Shown: in pieces, positions 43,652-52,608 of the stretch
Layout: each line of letters opens with the position of its first letter
How positions within the stretch are numbered: the stretch's first letter is position 1
Assembly (NCBI GenBank): GCA_050701115.1
Contig: JBOHER010000435.1
Location: 1 to 60,873, forward strand
DNA: 60,873 nucleotides
DNA from: JBOHER01 sp050701115
GTDB lineage: Bacteria; Actinomycetota; Actinomycetes; Mycobacteriales; Pseudonocardiaceae
Direction: 5' to 3'
The notes under the pieces: generated by a model
Database searches by the model: none
The model's input: only the letters and a program-made list of their open reading frames with translations
What the model was told of the DNA's origin: nothing
Program-made: the position numbers and the translations under genes

Positions 43652-45751
43652 TCAGCTGGTGGCCCACTTCGAGATGCAGCCGCGCAGGTCGGCCTTGACC
43701 TGCTGGCCGCGGTCGACAACTACCGGGATCTGCTGAAGGATCTTGCCGTTCTTCTCGCAGTAGAGCGTGTAGTTCTCGATCAGGCCGCCGATCGTCTCCT
43801 CCTCGGTGTCGAACAGCGACGCGGTCAGCGTCCACTGTGGCGCCGCCGATGCGAAGTTGGTCACCCGCATCACGTAGGTGGCCTGCTCGGGGTTCTCCAG
43901 CAGCACCCGCTCCTTGACGCCCACGAAGCCGGTCGAGCTGCCGACCTCGGTGAGCGTGCCGTCCGCGTTCTTGCGGAACACGTACAGGTCGAGGTCGTCC
44001 GGCGTCGGCCAGTCCAGCCTGACCTCGAACAGGTCGGCAGGCGCCTCGACGACGAACTCGGTGTCGGTGGACATGGTCGGCAACGTGGTGCCCGTCGTGG
44101 TTTCCTGCTTGAGCGGGTCGCCGGAGATCGCCTTGATCTGCTTCTCCTTAACGACCGGCCTGGTCGACGGGTTCGTGTGCCAGGTGAACTTGCCGTTCGG
44201 CCCGACCACCATGGTCGAGTCGAGCGTGTCCTCGATCGCCCCTTCCCAGGTGGGCGTGGCGAACTTCTTCCGCAGCCGCAGCGTCGCACCGGCGGGTGCC
44301 TTGCCCGCGATCACCGAGTGCGTCGCGGTGTCCACGGCGTTCTCCAGCGCGATCAGGAACGCCTCACGATTGCCCTTTCCGGCCAGTTCGCCTGTGCCGA
44401 GGTACTCGTCGACCACGTCGGGGAACGGCGGGTGGAACTCGTGGGCGCCGATCTCGAAGGTGTAGCCGAATCCGCCGGTCGCGTTGTAGGACCAGTCCTC
44501 TGTGGTGCCGGTGGTGTCGTAGAGCTCCCAGCCGTGCTGACTGGTGTACCCGTTCTGTTCGGCCATCTCGTCGCCGAGGGCTTTCAGTTCAGCCTCGTCG
44601 TGGGCGTCGCCGACCGGGTGGCCGTCAGGTCCGATGGTGTCCGGGGCTACTCCGTTGGGCCGCAGCACCAGGTTGGAGAACGTGTGGTTGGTGATCAGCG
44701 TGGTCACCTGCCGCGCGCTGACCAGTTCGCGGATGCTCTGCGTCTCCGGCTCGGAGAACGGGTCCGCGCCCCGGTAGGTCGGGTCGGGGAACTCCTCGGC
44801 AGCGCCGGGGCCGCCCCAGAATCCGCCGTAGTTGCGGTTGAGGTCGATGCCCGCTCCGAACCCGCCCGGGCTGGTGGCCAGCGCGCATTCCTCGGCGAGC
44901 GGCTCCTGGCCGTCAACGATCCGGCAGTTCTTCCGCTTGTAGGCGTTGCCGGGGGTGCCCACGATCGACACGGTGCCGCCGTCGTCTACTTCACGCAGGT
45001 CGACGAGGGAGCCCTGGTCGATCGACTTCTCGAATCCGTCGACGTTGACGACCGGAACCACCAGCACCCGGGACTTGTCGAGCAGGTCCGTGATCCGGTC
45101 GTCGTGGCCGTAGTTCTTGACCAGGTCGTAGGCGAACTCCATGGTGAGTTCACCGGACGGCCATTCCCGTGCGTGGTGCAGGCCCATCATCAGGAAGACC
45201 GGACGGCCGTCCTCGGCCGCGTGCACACCGCGCCCGATCTCGATGCCGTAGATCGTCTTGCCTTCGAGGCTCTTGTGCGGCAGAGCGAAACGCTTGACGA
45301 GGCTCGGCCGGATCGCGGCCAGCGCACGCAGGTCGTCGTTGTAGTCGGCGAGCCTGCGGTAGGTGTCGCGGCCGCTGGGCAGCGGGGACTCCAGCGTCGC
45401 CTCGGCGTAGGCCTGGTTCGCCCGGTTGTTCTGTGCCGTCCGCAACGCGAGGTCGGGAATCCGCACGTCCCAGGTCAGGCCGGCCGCCTGCAGCGCGTTG
45501 GCGTCCGCGGCCTGATGCAGCACGACCTCGACGTAGTCGTGACCGGCGTGCTCGGTGAGGTCGAGGCCGAGGCTTTGCAGCAGGCGCTTGTGCTCCCGCG
45601 TCGGGGTGTCGACGGTGACGAGCTGAACCGGGAACTCCGTGTCGGTCGCCGCGGCGGGACCGGCGAGTGCGCCCGCGGTCAGCGCGACGGCGACCGCTGT
45701 CGAGGCGAGCGCGGCGCGTGCGCCGCGTGAGGGTTGGGAGATGCGGCCCAT
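43652..45751 (-). CDS. Secreted M14 zinc carboxypeptidase
   Basis: A 699-aa exported metalloprotease. There is a signal peptide (VAVALTAGALAGPAAA, cleavage near residue 35), a pro-region, then the M14 catalytic domain. Zn ligands are His and Glu in LMMGLHHAREWPSG and His in TLITNHTFSNLVL; the catalytic Glu is in FGYTFEIGAHEFH. DLNRNYGGFWGG is the substrate-binding region. A C-terminal region of about 250 residues looks like beta-sandwich domains (DLDLYVFRKNADGTLTEVG). It should trim C-terminal residues from extracellular peptides. The usual mycelial length fits. Confidence 0.92.
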   Translation of the reverse strand: MGRISQPSRGARAALASTAVAVALTAGALAGPAAATDTEFPVQLVTVDTPTREHKRLLQSLGLDLTEHAGHDYVEVVLHQAADANALQAAGLTWDVRIPDLALRTAQNNRANQAYAEATLESPLPSGRDTYRRLADYNDDLRALAAIRPSLVKRFALPHKSLEGKTIYGIEIGRGVHAAEDGRPVFLMMGLHHAREWPSGELTMEFAYDLVKNYGHDDRITDLLDKSRVLVVPVVNVDGFEKSIDQGSLVDLREVDDGGTVSIVGTPGNAYKRKNCRIVDGQEPLAEECALATSPGGFGAGIDLNRNYGGFWGGPGAAEEFPDPTYRGADPFSEPETQSIRELVSARQVTTLITNHTFSNLVLRPNGVAPDTIGPDGHPVGDAHDEAELKALGDEMAEQNGYTSQHGWELYDTTGTTEDWSYNATGGFGYTFEIGAHEFHPPFPDVVDEYLGTGELAGKGNREAFLIALENAVDTATHSVIAGKAPAGATLRLRKKFATPTWEGAIEDTLDSTMVVGPNGKFTWHTNPSTRPVVKEKQIKAISGDPLKQETTTGTTLPTMSTDTEFVVEAPADLFEVRLDWPTPDDLDLYVFRKNADGTLTEVGSSTGFVGVKERVLLENPEQATYVMRVTNFASAAPQWTLTASLFDTEEETIGGLIENYTLYCEKNGKILQQIPVVVDRGQQVKADLRGCISKWATS

Positions 45752-45827
45752 GAAGGCCCCCTTCGTTGTCGTGATCCGCAGGTCGTGCGAACGCTCAGCT
45801 CGACTAACGAGGAAAATGTGAGGTTGG

Positions 45828-46529
45828 TTACGACTTCGGGGTCAGCCAGTGACCCAGCAGCACCTCGAGCAGCGCGGCGGGGTTCTCGGTGTTCGGGGAG
45901 TGCGCAGCCCCGGGCACCAGCGCGAACTCCGCACCCAGCCTGCCCGCCATCTCGCGTTGGTCCGGAACACTCCACGCGCGTCATCACCCTCGCCGGTGAA
46001 CCGGTCGCGGCACCGAGGACCTGTCCAGCGCGGCGGCGAGATCGGCGACCCGGTCGGGTTCGCAGCGCAGCCCGGTTGCCATGCCGAGCAGACGAGCCCC
46101 GGCGAGCACCGCGCCCCTGGCGACAAGGCCGCCGTAGGAGTGCCCGAGCAGCAGCACGCGACGGGCCTGCTCAGCCAGGTGGCCGACCAGCTTCGCCAGC
46201 ACCTCGCCGAGCGCGTCCGGCAGGTAGGCACGTGCCTCGTCCGGGCCACGGGAGTGATACTGGCCAGGGAGGTCGATCGCGATCACCTCGAAGCCCGGCC
46301 CGGCGATTCCGTCCAGCAGCGGAACGAAGTCCTCCTTGGAACCGGTGTATCCGGGTACCAGCAGCACCGTGGCGCCGCCGGCCTGTTCGGAGCCCGCGCG
46401 CAGGGCAGCGATCGGCCCGTAGGCCCCGTCCAAGGTGGTCCGCTGCGCGCTGTGCGGGCCCAGTTGGGAGGTGGCGAGTGTGGGATCAGACACCACGGAC
46501 CGCTGCGGATCCGGCGTCGGAGCGCTCAC
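45828..46529 (-). pseudogene. Alpha/beta hydrolase, frameshifted and shortened
   Basis: The first frame (from 46529) has VLLVPGYTGSKEDFVPLLDG and the nucleophile elbow LLLGHSYGGLVARG, then runs into a stop after DRSSVPRPVHRRG. The sequence resumes in a second frame (VLGAATGSPARVMTRVE) and in a third frame with EMAGRLGAEFALVPGAAHSP, including the catalytic His, ending LLGHWLTPKS at 45828. At least two frameshifts are needed, and the cap region is short by some tens of residues. The start overlaps the PQQ-like gene stop, so it was once the last gene of that operon. Confidence 0.75.
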
Positions 46530-47821
46530 CGGAGTGCCACCAGGAGATCGCCACGCTGTTCGAGCAGCACCGGGCCGACCGAGGCGAGCCGGACCGGACC
46601 GGCGTAGCCGCCCCGGTCAACGGCAACCGTGCGCAGCGTTTCCCCGGATTGCTCGTCGACCACCGCGAGCCCACCCGTGATCGGCACCAACAGTCGCCCG
46701 CCGAACTCGGTTGTGGTGCCGATGGTGTCCCGCAGCGTCCATCGGGGTCGCAGGTCGGCCCCCGCCAGCGCGATCGTGCGTGACCCGGTGAACCAGTACA
46801 CGCCGGTCTCGGTGTGCGAGGTGAGCACCGCGCCTCCCGCCGGGGCGCCCGCGAGTTCCTGTTCGGGAAGATCGAGCGAGAACGCCGTGCTCCGCTTTCC
46901 GTCGGGCCCGTAGACGAGCAGCAACTTCTGCTCGGCCAGCGCCACCGCGGTCACCGCCCTGTCCTCGGACTCGGCATCCTCCGGCCCGGCATCCTCCGGC
47001 TCGGGGCCGGAGATCGCGACCACCCTGGCCGGGCCGGACGGTAGCGCGGCGCTGTAGAGCTCCTTCGGCTCGTCGCTGCGCGATTCGTCCTTCTCGTAGT
47101 GGGTTGTGGTGAACACGATCAGCCGCGCTGCCGCCTCGCCGGGGCAGCGGGCCACCGTGCCGATCTTGCCGTGGGCGATGGCGATCGAGGAGAACTCGCA
47201 ACCTGCCCTGGGTTGCTTTCCCGGATTGACCGGCGCGGGCAGCTCGCCGAACTCCATGGCGCGCAGCAGTTCCTGCGACCACACATTGATCAGCCGGGTG
47301 CCGGTGGTGACCAGGTGCGAGCCATCACTGAGCAGTTGGGTGCCCGCCTCGGCGTCACCGTTGCGCTGCGCGGCCCTGCGGCCGGTGTCGGCGTCCAGCG
47401 CGGTGACCTCACTGCAGCCGTTGCCCTTGGTGAACACCGCGATGGCTTTGGACCATTCGCCCGCCACCGTGCACAGCGGGGTGTCGCGGGCATACCGCCA
47501 GCGCTGAAAGCCGCTGAGCGGATCCCGCCCGATGACCTCGCCCGAATCGCCGGTGACGACCGTGGACCCCTGTGCGACCGGAACCGGAGTCGCCGCGCTC
47601 GGAGCGCGCCACAGCTCGGTGAACGAGTTCGGAACCCGCGACGGCGTGTCCAGCGGGCGCGCCGGGGTCCTGGCCACGGTGGATTCGGTCCCCACGCTGT
47701 CGCTGGTGGCCCACACGACCATGCCGGTCGTTGCGACTCCGAGGGCGATGGCTACCGCGATCACCCGGTCCCGGGGACTAGTCCACGGCGAGCGGCGCGC
47801 GGATGACCCGGTCACGCTCAC
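46526..47821 (-). CDS. PQQ-like beta-propeller membrane-anchored protein
   Basis: A 431-aa protein (Rv3212-like by position). One N-terminal transmembrane segment (VIAVAIALGVATTGMVVWAT) precedes an extracytoplasmic beta-propeller with repeating blades such as GEVIGRDPLSGFQRWRYARD and LAVVDEQSGETLRTVAVDRG. A Glu/Asp/Pro-rich insert (PEPEDAGPEDAESEDRA) lies at about residue 280. No enzymatic residues are evident. The GTG start overlaps the helicase stop by 4 bp, and the broken hydrolase start overlaps its own stop. Confidence 0.85.
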   Translation of the reverse strand: MSVTGSSARRSPWTSPRDRVIAVAIALGVATTGMVVWATSDSVGTESTVARTPARPLDTPSRVPNSFTELWRAPSAATPVPVAQGSTVVTGDSGEVIGRDPLSGFQRWRYARDTPLCTVAGEWSKAIAVFTKGNGCSEVTALDADTGRRAAQRNGDAEAGTQLLSDGSHLVTTGTRLINVWSQELLRAMEFGELPAPVNPGKQPRAGCEFSSIAIAHGKIGTVARCPGEAAARLIVFTTTHYEKDESRSDEPKELYSAALPSGPARVVAISGPEPEDAGPEDAESEDRAVTAVALAEQKLLLVYGPDGKRSTAFSLDLPEQELAGAPAGGAVLTSHTETGVYWFTGSRTIALAGADLRPRWTLRDTIGTTTEFGGRLLVPITGGLAVVDEQSGETLRTVAVDRGGYAGPVRLASVGPVLLEQRGDLLVALR

Positions 47822-49500
47822 TCCGCCGGGGTCGACGTCTCGGTCGGCTTCCCGGCCCGGCTCCGTTTCCGCGTGCGCTTGGGCTTGGGCTTGGCGGCAG
47901 CCTGCTCGCCGTTCTTCTGGGGTGCCGTCTTCTGGAGTGCCGCCTTCTGGGGTGCCGTCTTCTGGGGTGCCGTCTTCTGGGGTGCCGCGGCCTGCCCGGC
48001 ATCGGCCGCCTCGCGGGCCCCGGCCCTGGTGCGCTGGCGCGGCTTGCGCTGGCTCGTGCCCTGCTGCTTGTTCTGCCCGCCGCGCGACCGCTGCCCGCCA
48101 CGACCGCCGGAACGTCCGCGGCGACGATCGCCGAGATCCTCCTGCTCCTCGGCGGCCAGGCCCGCGCGGGTGCGCTTGGCCAGTGGCAGCCTGCCCGTCA
48201 CCCCTTCCGGAATTCCGAGGTCGGAGTACAGGTGCGACGACGTGGAGTAGGTCTCGATCGGGTCCGGCATGGCAAGACCGAGGGCATCGGAGATCAGCTT
48301 CCAGCGTGCTTCCTCGTCCCAGTCCACCAGGGTGACCGCGACCCCGGTCTTGCCGGCGCGGCCGGTCCGGCCGATCCGGTGAACGTAGTTCTTCTCGTCT
48401 TCCGGTGTCTGGTAGTTGATCACGTGCGTCACGTCTTCGACGTCGATGCCGCGGGCCGCGACGTCGGTGGCGACCAGGATGTCTACTTTGCCCGAGCGGA
48501 ACGCGCGCAGCGCCTGTTCGCGTGCCCCCTGCCCGAGGTCGCCGTGCACGGCGGCCGCGGCGAACCCACGCTCGGTGAGTTCGTCGGCCACCTTCTGCGC
48601 GGTGCGCTTGGTGCGGGTGAAGACCATGGTCAGGCCTCGGCCCTCCGCCTGCAGGGCGCGGGCGAGGAGTTCGGGCTTGTCCATCGAATGTGCCCGGTAG
48701 ACGAACTGGGTCGTGCGTTCGTGCACCGCGCCCGCGTCGGTTTCCTCGGCGCGGATGTGCGTCGGCCTGCTCAGGAAGGTGCGCGCCAGCGTGATGATCG
48801 GACCCGGCATGGTCGCCGAGAACAGCATGGTCTGGCGCTGCTCGGGGACCATCCGCAGGATGCGCTCGATGTCGGGCAGGAAGCCGAGGTCGAGCATCTC
48901 GTCCGCCTCGTCCAGCACCAGCCCGTTGATCTTGCCCAGTACCAGGTGCCGCTGCTCGGCGAGATCGAGCAGCCTGCCGGGGGTGCCGATCACCAGGTCG
49001 ACGCCCTTGCGCAGGGCCGCGATCTGGGGTTCGTAGGGCCGCCCGCCGTAGATCGCCAGGGTCCGGACGCCCAGATGCTTACCCGCGTCGGTGAGGTCGT
49101 GGGTGACCTGCAGGCACAGCTCGCGGGTCGGCACGACGACCAGCGCCTGTGGCGTGCCATCGCCGGGTGTCTGCGCGCGCTGCAGCAGCGGGACCCCGAA
49201 ACCGAGCGTCTTGCCCATGCCGGTGCGGGCTTGCCCGATCAGGTCCTCGCCCGCCAGCGCGAGCGGAAGGGTGAGCTCCTGGATGGCGAAGGTGCGCTCG
49301 ATGCCCGCCTCGGACAGCGCGCGCACGATCTCGTCCCGAACACCGAGCTCGGAGAACAACGGGGCTTCCGGCTTGACCGGAGCGCCCGCTTGCAATGGGT
49401 GGGAAGTATCGATGGGTGGGACGCCGGTTTCGCTGTGCTCTAGCGCGACAGGATCCGGTGTTCCGTTCGTACTGGTGGTCAGTGTGATCGCCTCTCTCAT
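47818..49500 (-). CDS. DEAD-box RNA helicase (RhlE-like)
   Basis: A 560-aa ATP-dependent RNA helicase. Motifs in order are the Q-motif (FSELGVRDEIVRALSEAGIE...IQELTLP), I (ARTGMGKT), Ia (VVVPTRELCLQ), II (VLDEADEMLD), III (FSATMPG), IV-VI (TMVFTRTKRT, ATDVAARGIDVEDVTHVINY, HRIGRTGRAG). The Lys/Arg-rich C-terminal tail after residue 440 includes a run of five 15-bp repeats (APQKT units). It remodels RNA duplexes, for example in ribosome assembly or decay. Start ATG 49500; no strong ribosome-binding site is visible. Confidence 0.94.
   Translation of the reverse strand: MREAITLTTSTNGTPDPVALEHSETGVPPIDTSHPLQAGAPVKPEAPLFSELGVRDEIVRALSEAGIERTFAIQELTLPLALAGEDLIGQARTGMGKTLGFGVPLLQRAQTPGDGTPQALVVVPTRELCLQVTHDLTDAGKHLGVRTLAIYGGRPYEPQIAALRKGVDLVIGTPGRLLDLAEQRHLVLGKINGLVLDEADEMLDLGFLPDIERILRMVPEQRQTMLFSATMPGPIITLARTFLSRPTHIRAEETDAGAVHERTTQFVYRAHSMDKPELLARALQAEGRGLTMVFTRTKRTAQKVADELTERGFAAAAVHGDLGQGAREQALRAFRSGKVDILVATDVAARGIDVEDVTHVINYQTPEDEKNYVHRIGRTGRAGKTGVAVTLVDWDEEARWKLISDALGLAMPDPIETYSTSSHLYSDLGIPEGVTGRLPLAKRTRAGLAAEEQEDLGDRRRGRSGGRGGQRSRGGQNKQQGTSQRKPRQRTRAGAREAADAGQAAAPQKTAPQKTAPQKAALQKTAPQKNGEQAAAKPKPKRTRKRSRAGKPTETSTPAE
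47912..47986 (-). repeat. Five 15-bp tandem repeats in the helicase tail
   Basis: Units of GTCTTCTGGGGTGCC (plus-strand reading) at 47912, 47927, 47942, 47957 and 47972, with one or two substitutions between copies. They encode A-P-Q-K-T pentapeptides on the minus strand, so copy-number change would keep the frame. Confidence 0.85.
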
Positions 49501-49772
49501 ACCAGCGCGCACAGCTGACGCCCGACTCGATCTCACCGACCTCACCGGTGCGGCCGTGTTGCCCGCTGGTGGTCGATTCGTTCGGCGTGAGGTTGTCCGT
49601 ATGACACTCGGGTGTGCACGCACTCTTCGTTCGCATCGGCTCCCGGCGCGCGCCAGTGTCGGGCTCGCTGGCCGGCGACCCTGGCAGCTCCCGCGACCAG
49701 GCTCTCAAGCGATGCGGTTATCACATTCGCTGCGGAGTCTACCTGGCCACCGAGAACGCTAAGGTAAGGCGC

Positions 49773-50444
49773 GTGGCTCAGGGACGTGCGGAAACCAGTT
49801 ACGGTGCGATCAGCTCGGGTGTCGCCGACCTGCTCGGGGTGCTCGCGTACGGCGAGTTGTCGGCGTTCGATCGGCTGGCGGAGGACGCCCGTAGCGCGCC
49901 GTCGCTGACCGGGCGCGCGGCGTTGGCCTCGATGGCGGCGGCCGAAATCGGTCATTACCGGCGACTGGAACAGCACCTGGCCGCGCACGGAGTTGCCGTC
50001 GAGGACGCGATGGCACCGTTCGTGACGCACATCGACGCCTTCCATGCCTCGACCGCTCCGAAGTCGTGGCTGGAATCACTGGTGAAGGCGTACGTGGGCG
50101 ACGGACTGGCCGCCGACCTGTACCGCGAGATGGCCGCGTGGCTGGACTCCGAGACCAAGGAACTGGTGCTCGGGGTGCTGGCGGACACCGGGCACTCGGC
50201 CTTCGCCGAGCGCGAGGTCGCCGCGGCGATCGCGATGGACTCGACCGTGCGCGACAAGCTGGCGCTCTGGGGCAGGCGGCTGCTCGGCGAGGCGCTCACC
50301 CAGGCGCAGTACGTGGTCGCCGAGCGGGACGGTCTCGCGGAGCTGATCGTGTCCGGCTCCGGTGACCTCTCCGGTATCGCCGGACTGTTCCGCAGGCTGC
50401 AGCAGGGGCACACCAAGCGGATGCAGGTCCTCGGGCTCGGCTGA
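49773..50444 (+). CDS. Ferritin-like fold protein (MiaE/tRNA hydroxylase-like)
   Basis: A 223-aa protein with the four-helix ferritin-like pattern. Di-iron ligands probably come from GVLAYGELSAFDRL, AAAEIGHYRRLEQH, FHASTAPKSWLES and ADTGHSAFAER. The Mycobacterium counterpart (Rv3210c) is annotated as similar to tRNA-(ms2io6A) hydroxylase. The exact substrate is uncertain. The GTG at 49773 has AAGG nearby. It is divergent from the helicase across 272 bp. Confidence 0.82.
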   Translation: MAQGRAETSYGAISSGVADLLGVLAYGELSAFDRLAEDARSAPSLTGRAALASMAAAEIGHYRRLEQHLAAHGVAVEDAMAPFVTHIDAFHASTAPKSWLESLVKAYVGDGLAADLYREMAAWLDSETKELVLGVLADTGHSAFAEREVAAAIAMDSTVRDKLALWGRRLLGEALTQAQYVVAERDGLAELIVSGSGDLSGIAGLFRRLQQGHTKRMQVLGLG

Positions 50445-50509
50445 GGCGTCCTGCCGTCCTGGGATAGCCTTGCTGTTGAGCAAGCTTTCGTCGACGCAGG
50501 AGGACACGC

Positions 50510-50740
50510 GTGGAGATCAAGATCGGCATTCGGGAGACTCCCCGTGAGCTCGTCGTGTCGAGCAACCAGTCGCCCGACGAGGTGGACGCGCTGATCTCCG
50601 ATGCGCTCGGCTCGGCCGACGGCATCCTGCGACTGACCGATGAGAAGGGCCGCAAGTTCCTGGTGCCCGCCGGGCGGATCGCCTACGTGGAGATCGGTCC
50701 GGTGGACAGCCGCAAGGTCGGCTTCGCCGTCGGCGGCTGA
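50510..50740 (+). CDS. DUF3107 domain-containing protein
   Basis: A 76-aa protein beginning MEIKIGIRETPRELVVSSNQ and ending ETG-free GFAVGG, matching actinobacterial DUF3107 (Rv3208A-like). It has an alpha/beta ubiquitin-like predicted pattern and no cysteines. AGGAGG lies 6 nt before the GTG start. It lies 65 bp after the ferritin-fold gene, with a small stem CTTGCT-GTTG-AGCAAG (50469-50484) between. It is convergent with the TetR gene, as in M. tuberculosis. The function is unknown. Confidence 0.9.
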   Translation: MEIKIGIRETPRELVVSSNQSPDEVDALISDALGSADGILRLTDEKGRKFLVPAGRIAYVEIGPVDSRKVGFAVGG

Positions 50741-50757
50741 GCGGAGCCCCCCGGGGC

Positions 50758-51540
50758 TTACTCGCTTTCGCCTGCGACCGACTGGATGAACTTGGTCCGC
50801 ACGGATGCGAGCTGAATGACCCGGTTCTCGTCGAGTGGCTTGTTCGGGTCGATGACCAGGCCGCCCTGCCTTGCGATGCCGTCGATGGCGGCCCAGATGA
50901 TCTGAGTGGTGTATTCCACCACGCTGTCCTTGCCCATGGAGCGGCGGTCCAGCCACCATTCCCCGGTGTTCTGCACCAGACCGACCACGCCGTAGGCCCA
51001 CGGCTCGGCCCCGCCGGAATCGAGGCCGAAGGTGCGCATGTAGTCGCCGAGCAGCGCGGTCACCGAGGTCGCGATGAACTCCTTGTCCTCGTTGACGATG
51101 TTGGAGTCCGGCGGGTGATCGCCGCTCGGGGCCGGGTGCACGAGCAAGCGGTACAGGTTCGGGTACTCCTCGATGGTTGTGAAGAACGCGTCGATCACCG
51201 AGCGGATCCGCGGCAGCGGGGCGAGCTCGTTGTTGAGCGCGGGCATCAGCCGGTTGAACAAGATCTTGGTGCCGTGCCGGCCCAGTGCGTCATACAGGTC
51301 CGCCTTGTCGGTGAAATGCCGGTACACGACGGGTTTGGTCACGCCTGCTTCCGCGGCGACGTGCTCCATGCCGAAGTCGATGCCGTGCTTGTCGAGCGCG
51401 CGCAGGGCAGCCTCGATGAACTCGGCCCTGCGCTCGATGCGATGCTTCTTCCACCGGTCCCTGCGGGCGTCGGGGGCGGGCTGCTGCTGCTTGCTGGGGT
51501 GCTTGCTACCGCGCTTGACACCATCGACCATGACGTTCAT
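50758..51540 (-). CDS. TetR family transcriptional regulator
   Basis: A 260-aa regulator (Rv3208 position). The N-terminal HTH is complete: FIEAALRALDKHGIDFGMEH and VAAEAGVTKPVVYRHFTDKA. A basic leader of about 30 residues precedes it. The C-terminal ligand domain ends with the KFIQSVAGESE tail. The start is ATG 51540; ATG 51531 is an alternative. The perfect inverted repeats at 51543-51563 directly upstream suggest autoregulation and control of the divergent hydrolase. The ligand is unknown. Confidence 0.92.
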   Translation of the reverse strand: MNVMVDGVKRGSKHPSKQQQPAPDARRDRWKKHRIERRAEFIEAALRALDKHGIDFGMEHVAAEAGVTKPVVYRHFTDKADLYDALGRHGTKILFNRLMPALNNELAPLPRIRSVIDAFFTTIEEYPNLYRLLVHPAPSGDHPPDSNIVNEDKEFIATSVTALLGDYMRTFGLDSGGAEPWAYGVVGLVQNTGEWWLDRRSMGKDSVVEYTTQIIWAAIDGIARQGGLVIDPNKPLDENRVIQLASVRTKFIQSVAGESE

Positions 51541-51542
51541 GC

Positions 51543-51563
51543 TACCAAGTGGTAACCGTTACC
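51543..51563. promoter_or_regulatory. TetR operator region with two overlapping palindromes
   Basis: TACCA-AG-TGGTA (51543-51554) overlaps GGTAAC-C-GTTACC (51551-51563). Both are perfect inverted repeats within 3-23 bp of the TetR ATG and 42 bp of the divergent hydrolase start. Confidence 0.65.
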
Positions 51564-51604
51564 GGCGGTCACAGATAGCGAACTTGTAGCAGAACGGTGG
51601 TCTA

Positions 51605-52555
51605 GTGAGCATCATGGAGCAACGACGCTCTGTCCAGGTGGTACCCGGCAGTGGCACGTCGTCGTGGGACCCGCGCGGTCCGGACCGATTCGTCACCAGC
51701 GACGGGACCGCGCTGCACGTGCGGACCTCCGGCCCCGCCGATACCGCGCTCACCGTGATGTTCGTGCACGGCTGGACCCAGGACAACACCTGCTGGGACC
51801 CGATCGTGGCCGCCCTGCCCGATGACGTCCGGGTGATCCGCCACGACCACCGCGGCCACGGCGCATCCGCTCCGGCACGCGAGGGCACCAGGACGCTCGA
51901 ACAGATCGCCGACGACCTCGCCGAGCTGATCGCCGACCGGGTACCCGACGGCCCGCTCGTGCTGGTCGGCCACTCGATGGGCGGCATGACCATTATGGCG
52001 CTCGCCGAGCGACACCCCGCGCTTGTTGACGACCGGGTCGCCGGCGTGGCGTTCGTCGCAACGTCGTCGGGCCAGATGGACCGGCTCACCCTCGGCCTGC
52101 CCGGGATGGCAGGCCGCTCGGTCCCGCGGGTGGAACGGATCCTCAAGGTGCTGCTGGAGAAGCGGCGCAAGGACACCCTGCCCGGCAACCCGAAGGTGCT
52201 CAGCCCCGCCGCTCGGTGGCTGGTCTTCGGCAGGAAGGCCAAGCAGGCCGATGTGGTCGAGGTGACCCGCCAGGCGCTGCGGGCGCACCCGGCGAGCATC
52301 GCGGGCTTCCGGGACGCGATCGGTACGCACAATCGGCGCGTCGCGCTGGGCGCCTTGTGCGACAAGCCGACCGTGGTCCTGGTCGGCGACCGCGACCGGC
52401 TCTGCCCGGTCGCGCACGCCAAGGTGATCGCCGACGAACTGCGGGACACCCGGTACGTGCTGTTTCCCGGTGCCGGTCACATGCTGATGTACGAACGGGC
52501 CGACGAGGTCGCGGCGCGGATCAACGCGCTGATTCGGGTCGCCGCCGCGCGGTGA
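51605..52555 (+). CDS. Alpha/beta hydrolase
   Basis: A 316-aa alpha/beta hydrolase. The catalytic triad is visible: Ser in VLVGHSMGGMTIM, Asp in VLVGDRDRLCPVA and His in PGAGHMLMYE. The oxyanion region is VMFVHGWTQDN. The start is GTG 51605 (or ATG 51614). It is divergent from the TetR gene and shares its operator region, so it is probably under that regulator. Substrates may be esters or lipids; no specific activity can be assigned. Confidence 0.9.
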   Translation: MSIMEQRRSVQVVPGSGTSSWDPRGPDRFVTSDGTALHVRTSGPADTALTVMFVHGWTQDNTCWDPIVAALPDDVRVIRHDHRGHGASAPAREGTRTLEQIADDLAELIADRVPDGPLVLVGHSMGGMTIMALAERHPALVDDRVAGVAFVATSSGQMDRLTLGLPGMAGRSVPRVERILKVLLEKRRKDTLPGNPKVLSPAARWLVFGRKAKQADVVEVTRQALRAHPASIAGFRDAIGTHNRRVALGALCDKPTVVLVGDRDRLCPVAHAKVIADELRDTRYVLFPGAGHMLMYERADEVAARINALIRVAAAR

Positions 52556-52608
52556 TCGAGTTCCGACCACTGTTGCCGGTCGAGCCGAAGTCAAAGGGGA
52601 TATCTGTC

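Noticed and set aside
43601..45730. A 709-aa plus-strand ORF
   Set aside because: It lies antisense to the whole M14 carboxypeptidase gene and has no family features; a codon-bias shadow in GC-rich DNA.
47912..47986. Possible CRISPR-like short repeats
   Set aside because: Units are directly adjacent with no spacers, and they are in frame in the helicase tail.
47803..49443. A 546-aa plus-strand ORF
   Set aside because: Antisense to the DEAD-box helicase, which has all motifs.
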